A DNA stretch of 64,000 nucleotides. Source: a bacterium 1xD42-67 (GTDB lineage Bacteria; Bacillota; Clostridia; Oscillospirales; Oscillospiraceae). The stretch covers positions 1 to 64,000 of the forward strand of contig RAYO01000019.1 in assembly GCA_003612335.1 (NCBI GenBank). The letters are read 5' to 3'. Position 1 is the first letter of the stretch, and each line of letters opens with the position of its first letter. Below the pieces are notes generated by a model that saw only the letters and a program-made list of their open reading frames with translations, was not told the origin of the DNA and did not search any database. Shown one piece after another: positions 60,053-64,000 of this stretch. Both the position numbers and the translations under genes were made by a program.

Positions 60053-60847
60053 TTGGAGGCTCCCATCTACCACCTGGAAGGGGTGGTGAAAGCAAAAGCG
60101 GAGGATATGGAGGACTTCGTGGGCCCGCTGGACCTGATCCTCCATCTGCTGAGCAAGAACAAGATGGAGATCAAGGACATCCAGCTCTCTCTCATCCTGG
60201 ACCAGTATATGGAGTGGATGGAGGCGCGCAGGGACCTGGACCTGGAGGTGGCCAGCGGGTTCGTCACGATGGCCTCTCATCTGGTGTATATCAAGACCCG
60301 CATGCTGCTGTCCATCCACGACGAGGAGGCGATGAGTGAGATGGAACAGCTCATCGCCACTTTGGAGGCCCACCAGCGCAATGAGAACTATCTGAAGATC
60401 AAGGCGGTGGTCCCCGCCCTGGACGTCCGCTATCAGATCGGCCGGGACTATCTGCCCAAGGTGCCCGAAGCGGTCCAGCCGGATAAGACATACCGCTATG
60501 TCCATGACAAGGGGGACCTGGTGCGGGCTATGACCGCCGTCCTCAGCCGGACGGACAACAAGCTGCCCCCCTCGGTGTCTGCCTTCCAGGGGATCGTGGG
60601 CCGGGAGCCCTATCCCGTGGCCGACAAGGCGGGAGAGATCGTCAAGCGGTTGGTGACCTTCGGGGTCACCCGGTTCCGGGCCCTCTTCCAGGGCAGCCGC
60701 AGCCGGTCTGAGGTGGTGGCCACGTTCCTGGCGGTGCTGGAGCTGTGCAAGGCCCGCCGTCTGCTCCTGGCGGGGACAGAGACCGACTGCACCGTCACCT
60801 GTATCCAGGGGGAGGGAGCGGTGGAGATCACAGCGGAGGATCGTTAG
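60053..60847 (+). CDS. scpA: Segregation and condensation protein A
   Basis: 264-aa kleisin of the SMC-ScpAB condensin. The N-terminal SMC-binding helix (FVGPLDLILHLLSKNKMEI, IQLSLILDQY) and the conserved ASGFVTMASHLVYIKTRMLL near 65-85 are clear, and the C-terminal winged helix is present. TTG start with GGGGAGGTGG upstream. scpB follows, as in most Firmicutes. Confidence 0.95.
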   Translation: MEAPIYHLEGVVKAKAEDMEDFVGPLDLILHLLSKNKMEIKDIQLSLILDQYMEWMEARRDLDLEVASGFVTMASHLVYIKTRMLLSIHDEEAMSEMEQLIATLEAHQRNENYLKIKAVVPALDVRYQIGRDYLPKVPEAVQPDKTYRYVHDKGDLVRAMTAVLSRTDNKLPPSVSAFQGIVGREPYPVADKAGEIVKRLVTFGVTRFRALFQGSRSRSEVVATFLAVLELCKARRLLLAGTETDCTVTCIQGEGAVEITAEDR

Positions 60848-60941
60848 GGATCGCTGACCGGCCCTTTTGAGAGAAGGGCCCTCTCAGCCGGTCTGCGGCT
60901 GACGGCCCCCAAAGGGGAACGCAGGGACAGGAGGTGGAGCC

Positions 60942-61583
60942 ATGGAGATCAAAGAACTGGAATCTGCCCTGGAGGGGGTGCTCTTCGCTGCCGGGGAGCC
61001 GGTGCCGGTAGAGCGGCTGTGCCTGGGCCTGGAGGTGGACCGGCCCACTTTGGATGCAGTGGCCCAGAGACTGATGGACCGGTACAGCTACGACCGCCGG
61101 GGGATCCGCCTGCTGCGGCTGGACACCAGCTATCAGCTGTGCTCCGCCCCGGAGTTCGCCGGCTATATCCGAAAGACCCTGGAGGGGCGCAAGCCCGCCC
61201 GTCTGTCCCAGCCGGCGCTGGAGGTGCTGGCGGTCGTCGCCTACTACCAGCCCGTCACCCGGGCCTATGTGGACCAGGTCCGGGGGGTGGACAGTTCCTA
61301 TACGATGGGGCTGCTTCTGGAGCGGGGGCTGATCGAGGAGGCGGGCCGTCTGGCCGTCCCCGGCCGGCCGATACAGTTCAAGACCACCAGGGACTTCCTC
61401 CGCGTCTTCGGGCTGTCCGGTCTGGAGGAACTGCCTGAGCTGCCTAGCCAGTCCCAGGAGGGCAGTCAGATGACTTTGGAGCTGGAGGCCAGCCTGGCCC
61501 GCCTCCGGGAGGCGGAGGCCCTGGAAGAGAGCGGGACCGAGCCCCCGCCCACGCCGCCGGAGCCCCCGGCGGAGGGGACATGA
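60942..61583 (+). CDS. scpB: Segregation and condensation protein B
   Basis: 213 aa with two winged-helix domains. LEGVLFAAGEPVPVERL at the N-terminus, LSQPALEVLAVVAYYQPVTR near 87-106 and RGVDSSYTMGLLLERGLIEE near 113 are ScpB hallmarks. It dimerises and binds ScpA in the condensin complex. AGGAGGTGG precedes the ATG; overlaps the DUF2953 gene by 4 nt. Confidence 0.95.
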   Translation: MEIKELESALEGVLFAAGEPVPVERLCLGLEVDRPTLDAVAQRLMDRYSYDRRGIRLLRLDTSYQLCSAPEFAGYIRKTLEGRKPARLSQPALEVLAVVAYYQPVTRAYVDQVRGVDSSYTMGLLLERGLIEEAGRLAVPGRPIQFKTTRDFLRVFGLSGLEELPELPSQSQEGSQMTLELEASLARLREAEALEESGTEPPPTPPEPPAEGT

Positions 61584-62236
61584 GGGCCCTGTATATCCTG
61601 GCCGCGGTGGTCCTGGTCCTGTTCCTGATCGGACAGGTCCGGATAGGCGGCCAGGCGGAGTTCAACAGCGGCGGCTTTTTCCTCTGGGCGCGGCTGGGGA
61701 GTTTCCGAATCAAGATCCTCTCCATGGGCCCCGAGGAGAGCGGGCTGAAGAAGCCAAAAAAGGAAAAGAAGCCGAAGAAGCCCCAAAACCCTAAAAAGCC
61801 CAAGAAAGAGGAGCCCCCCGTCCCGCTGCCGGAGAAGATCGGCGGGGTGCTGGAGTACGCCAAAGCATTGCTCCCCGTGGCCCTGGAGGCGGCGGGCGGG
61901 GTGGTGCGGGGGATCCGGATCGACGATCTGGAGCTGGAGCTCACCGCAGGCGGGCCGGACCCGGCGGACGCGGCTATGGTCTTCGGTCGAGCCAGCGCGG
62001 CCTTGGGGGCGCTGTGGTATCCCCTCACCGCCGCCTTCCCGGTGAAGGACGGCCGGGTCCGGGTGAAGATCGACTTCGATGCCCCGGGGACGACGGTGTA
62101 TGGGGCGGCGGCCCTGTCCATCAAGATCGGGACGGTGGTCTGGATCGGCCTGCGGGCGGGCTGGAAGGCCCTGTTTGGAGCACTTGCCGCGCGGAAGCGG
62201 CTGAGATCGAAACGACAGCAGAGAAAGGCGGCATGA
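61580..62236 (+). CDS. DUF2953 membrane protein
   Basis: 218 aa. One N-terminal membrane segment (LYILAAVVLVLFLIG), a lysine/proline-rich linker (KKPKKEKKPKKP) near 60-80 and a C-terminal domain of DUF2953 type. In Firmicutes this gene lies between scpB and ytfJ and is linked to sporulation. Translationally coupled to scpB; the ytfJ start is 3 nt downstream. Confidence 0.8.
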   Translation: MRALYILAAVVLVLFLIGQVRIGGQAEFNSGGFFLWARLGSFRIKILSMGPEESGLKKPKKEKKPKKPQNPKKPKKEEPPVPLPEKIGGVLEYAKALLPVALEAAGGVVRGIRIDDLELELTAGGPDPADAAMVFGRASAALGALWYPLTAAFPVKDGRVRVKIDFDAPGTTVYGAAALSIKIGTVVWIGLRAGWKALFGALAARKRLRSKRQQRKAA

Positions 62237-62239
62237 CCG

Positions 62240-62668
62240 ATGGAACAGGAGAAGAAGAATCCCCTCAGCGAGCTGATGCGCACCACGATGGAGCATGTCA
62301 AGACCATGGCGGACGCCAACACCATCATCGGCACTCCCATCCAGGCGGAAGGGATCACCCTGATCCCTGTGTCCAAGATGTCCTTCGGCGTGGGCGGGGG
62401 CGGTACTGAGTTCACCACCAAGGCCGGAGCCCCAAAGGAGAGCTTCGGCGGCGGCAGCGCCGCCAGCGCCAAGCTGGAGCCGGTGGCCTTCCTGGTAGTC
62501 CGGGAGGACGGCAGCGTGAAGCTCCTCCCTGTGGCCCCGCCTCCGGCGACGACAGTGGACCGGGTGATCGAGACGGTGCCCGAGGTGGTGGACAAGGTCA
62601 CCGGTTTCATCCAGAGCCAGCAGGAGAAGAAGGCCAAGAAAGAGGCTGAAGAGGACTTCGCCGAATGA
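62240..62668 (+). CDS. ytfJ: YtfJ/GerW-family sporulation protein
   Basis: 142 aa. Conserved blocks HVKTMADANTIIGTPIQAEG near 18-38, TLIPVSKMSFGVGGGG near 40-55 and a PVAFLVVREDGSVKLLPV segment near 80-97 define the family. In Bacillus, GerW is needed for spore germination. Cotranscribed with the DUF2953 gene. Confidence 0.92.
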   Translation: MEQEKKNPLSELMRTTMEHVKTMADANTIIGTPIQAEGITLIPVSKMSFGVGGGGTEFTTKAGAPKESFGGGSAASAKLEPVAFLVVREDGSVKLLPVAPPPATTVDRVIETVPEVVDKVTGFIQSQQEKKAKKEAEEDFAE

Positions 62669-62788
62669 CGGACCGGGATCGGGGGCGGCTGACAGCCGCC
62701 TCTGCGGCGGAAAAAACATAAAATTTCCTGGGAAAAAGGGAGAAGGGCCGTTCCATACTAAAGTCATCGACTGGAAAGAAGGTGGCGA

Positions 62789-63910
62789 GTGTTGAAGCGG
62801 CTCTTTTCCCTGATACTGGCTGGAGGGATGGTGTGGAGCGGTCTCTCCGGGGCGAGAGCGGAGGGGGCCGTCCCGCCCAAGGTCTCTGCGGCCAGCGCCG
62901 TGCTGATGGACGGGGCCAGCGGACGGGTGCTCTATGAAAAGGATGCCCACGCCCCCCGGCTGATCGCCAGCACCACCAAGCTGATGACCGCTCTGACGGC
63001 CCTGGAGTCAGGGCACGATCTGGATGAGGTGGTCACGATCCAGCGGGCGTGGACGGGGATCGAGGGCTCCTCTATCTATCTGCGTCCCGGAGAGGAGATC
63101 TCTCTGGAGGCCCTGCTCTATGGGCTCCTCCTCCGCTCGGGGAACGACGCCGCCCTGGCCATCGCCGGCCATTGCGGAGGGACGGTGGAGGAGTTCGTGG
63201 CCCGGATGAACGCTAAGGCCCAGGAGTTGGGCATGGCAGACACCTCCTTCGTCAACCCCAACGGTCTGGATGCCGAGGGGCACCGCTCCACCGCCTACGA
63301 TATGGCCCTCCTGGCTCGGGCCTGTCTGGAGGATGAGGCGCTGGCCAAGATCGTGTCCACCCGGTCCGTCACGCTGGGGACCCGGACCTTCACCAACCAC
63401 AATAAGCTGCTGTGGCGGTATGAGGGCTGTATCGGTCTGAAGACGGGCTATACCCAGCATGCGGGCCGGACTCTGGTGTCCGCCGCCCGACGGGACGGGA
63501 TGACACTGATCTGCGTCACCCTGGATGCGCCCAGCGACTGGGCGGACCACGCCGCCCTCTTCGACTGGGGCTTTTCCGGCTATGAGGCCCGAGCCCTGGC
63601 CCGGGAGGGGGAGCGGGCGGGCCAGCTGCCTGTGTCCGGGGGGCTGCTCCCTGTCTGCCCTGTGGCGGCGGGGGAGGACCTCACCGCTGCCCTGGCCCCC
63701 GGCGAGCGGGTGGACACGGTCTGGGAGCTGACAGAGACCGCCCTCACCGCCCCGGTAGAGGCGGGGGCCCAGGTGGGAGAGATCGTATACCGTATCGGCA
63801 CGAAGGAGCTGGCCCGAGTGTCCCTGGTGACTGGCGGGGAGGTCCCGCTGGATCTGGCGGAGCCCTCCGGCTGGCTGGGCGGCATTTGGGAGCGGATCGC
63901 TGGTCTGTAG
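62789..63910 (+). CDS. dacF: D-alanyl-D-alanine carboxypeptidase (DacF-like)
   Basis: 373-aa penicillin-binding protein. A signal peptide (LKRLFSLILAGGMVWSGLSG, cleavage after about Ala-Arg-Ala) is followed by the SxxK motif ASTTKLMTAL near 65, LLRSGNDAALAIAG with SGN near 120, and LKTGYTQHAG with KTG near 220. It trims pentapeptides from peptidoglycan. In spore formers DacF acts in cortex or forespore-side wall synthesis. GTG start with AAGGTGG upstream; C-terminal PBP5-type beta domain present. Confidence 0.93.
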   Translation: MLKRLFSLILAGGMVWSGLSGARAEGAVPPKVSAASAVLMDGASGRVLYEKDAHAPRLIASTTKLMTALTALESGHDLDEVVTIQRAWTGIEGSSIYLRPGEEISLEALLYGLLLRSGNDAALAIAGHCGGTVEEFVARMNAKAQELGMADTSFVNPNGLDAEGHRSTAYDMALLARACLEDEALAKIVSTRSVTLGTRTFTNHNKLLWRYEGCIGLKTGYTQHAGRTLVSAARRDGMTLICVTLDAPSDWADHAALFDWGFSGYEARALAREGERAGQLPVSGGLLPVCPVAAGEDLTAALAPGERVDTVWELTETALTAPVEAGAQVGEIVYRIGTKELARVSLVTGGEVPLDLAEPSGWLGGIWERIAGL

Positions 63911-63975
63911 CGTAGAAGGCCCCTTCGTGAAGGGAGGCCCTATCCTGTGAAGGACGAAAGAGAGGAGGCCGTTCC

Positions 63976-64000
63976 ATGGAGGAACGTCTGCAAAAACTGA
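63976..64000 (+). CDS. Start of a gene cut by the window edge, probably rluB
   Basis: ATG at 63976, preceded by AGAGGAGGCCGTTCC, encodes MEERLQKL before the window ends. The N-terminus and position after dacF fit a 23S rRNA pseudouridine synthase RluB, but eight residues are not enough to be sure. Confidence 0.5.

Noticed and set aside
1-64000. CRISPR array
   Set aside because: No regularly spaced direct repeats of 24-40 nt and no cas genes were seen; the only phased repeats are the 12-bp pair at 22850-22885.

Overview
The window looks like a piece of the chromosome of an endospore-forming, anaerobic Clostridia-type Firmicute, probably a GC-rich gut lineage of the Oscillospiraceae/Flavonifractor kind (inference). 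Support comes from its right flank, which carries sigK, an scpA-scpB-DUF2953-ytfJ-dacF cluster, strong Shine-Dalgarno sites and many TTG/GTG starts. The left flank holds a tRNA-Thr(CGU), a truncated second tRNA-Thr and the 3' half of sigK.

The main feature is that sigK (mother-cell sigma factor K) is cut in two. The C-terminal half lies at 572-937 and the N-terminal half at 57971-58304, both on the minus strand. Between them is a 57,037-bp element with a large serine recombinase gene at its left end, as in the sigK-intervening 'skin' elements of Bacillus subtilis and Clostridioides difficile. A 4-bp shared core (CATT) joins the halves in frame into a 231-residue SigK with the usual CIENEILMH junction. 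The inner flanks of the two junctions are near-perfect inverted copies (19 of 23 positions), as expected for a palindromic serine-recombinase attP.

Layout inside the element, left to right. (1) Large serine recombinase, GNAT acetyltransferase, Fic protein and an SLC13/ArsB-like permease (0.9-6.2 kb). (2) A translationally coupled defence operon (6.4-21.6 kb): a 1195-aa HARE-HTH protein, a BrxP-like PAPS-reductase/4Fe-4S/DUF4007 protein, a BrxC/PglY-like ATPase, PglZ, a short BrxL, a tiny four-cysteine protein and a cysteine desulfurase. This is a BREX type 4-like set with its own sulfur-mobilising enzyme, which suggests sulfur-based (phosphorothioate-like) DNA marking. (3) A divergent XRE regulator and SLOG-fold gene, a Mor-like regulator and zinc-ribbon membrane proteins, one frameshifted (21.7-25.8 kb). 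(4) A phage/plasmid-like module: DUF932, YqaJ exonuclease, DUF3846, stand-alone BRCT, DUF3560, a full NAD-dependent DNA ligase and several unknown proteins (25.9-36.5 kb). (5) A small resolvase with a res-like array, an AT-rich orphan gene of 612 codons, and mobilisation remnants: DUF3102, a VirD4/TraG coupling ATPase and a short MobA/MobL relaxase (36.5-43.8 kb). (6) Two DUF4143 ATPases, a DUF2200-DUF1801 protein and a RelB/YafQ-type toxin-antitoxin pair (43.9-47.9 kb). (7) A dense 11-gene plus-strand cluster running from a PD-(D/E)XK nuclease through a metallo-beta-lactamase protein, a WYL-type HTH protein, a DnaQ-like nuclease, a MotA/FliG-like protein and a metallophosphatase to an ADP-ribosylglycohydrolase. 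It faces a DUF3990/DUF3791 ADP-ribosyltransferase-type toxin-antitoxin pair (48-57.3 kb). (8) A double-HTH regulator just inside the right junction.

In the known skin systems the recombinase excises the element only in the mother cell late in sporulation. That rebuilds sigK in a cell that will die, while the spore chromosome keeps the element. If that holds here, a large defence and toxin-antitoxin island is carried at a site whose excision is part of development. In addition, excision would remove the recombinase stop codon and fuse its reading frame in frame to the double-HTH gene at the other end.
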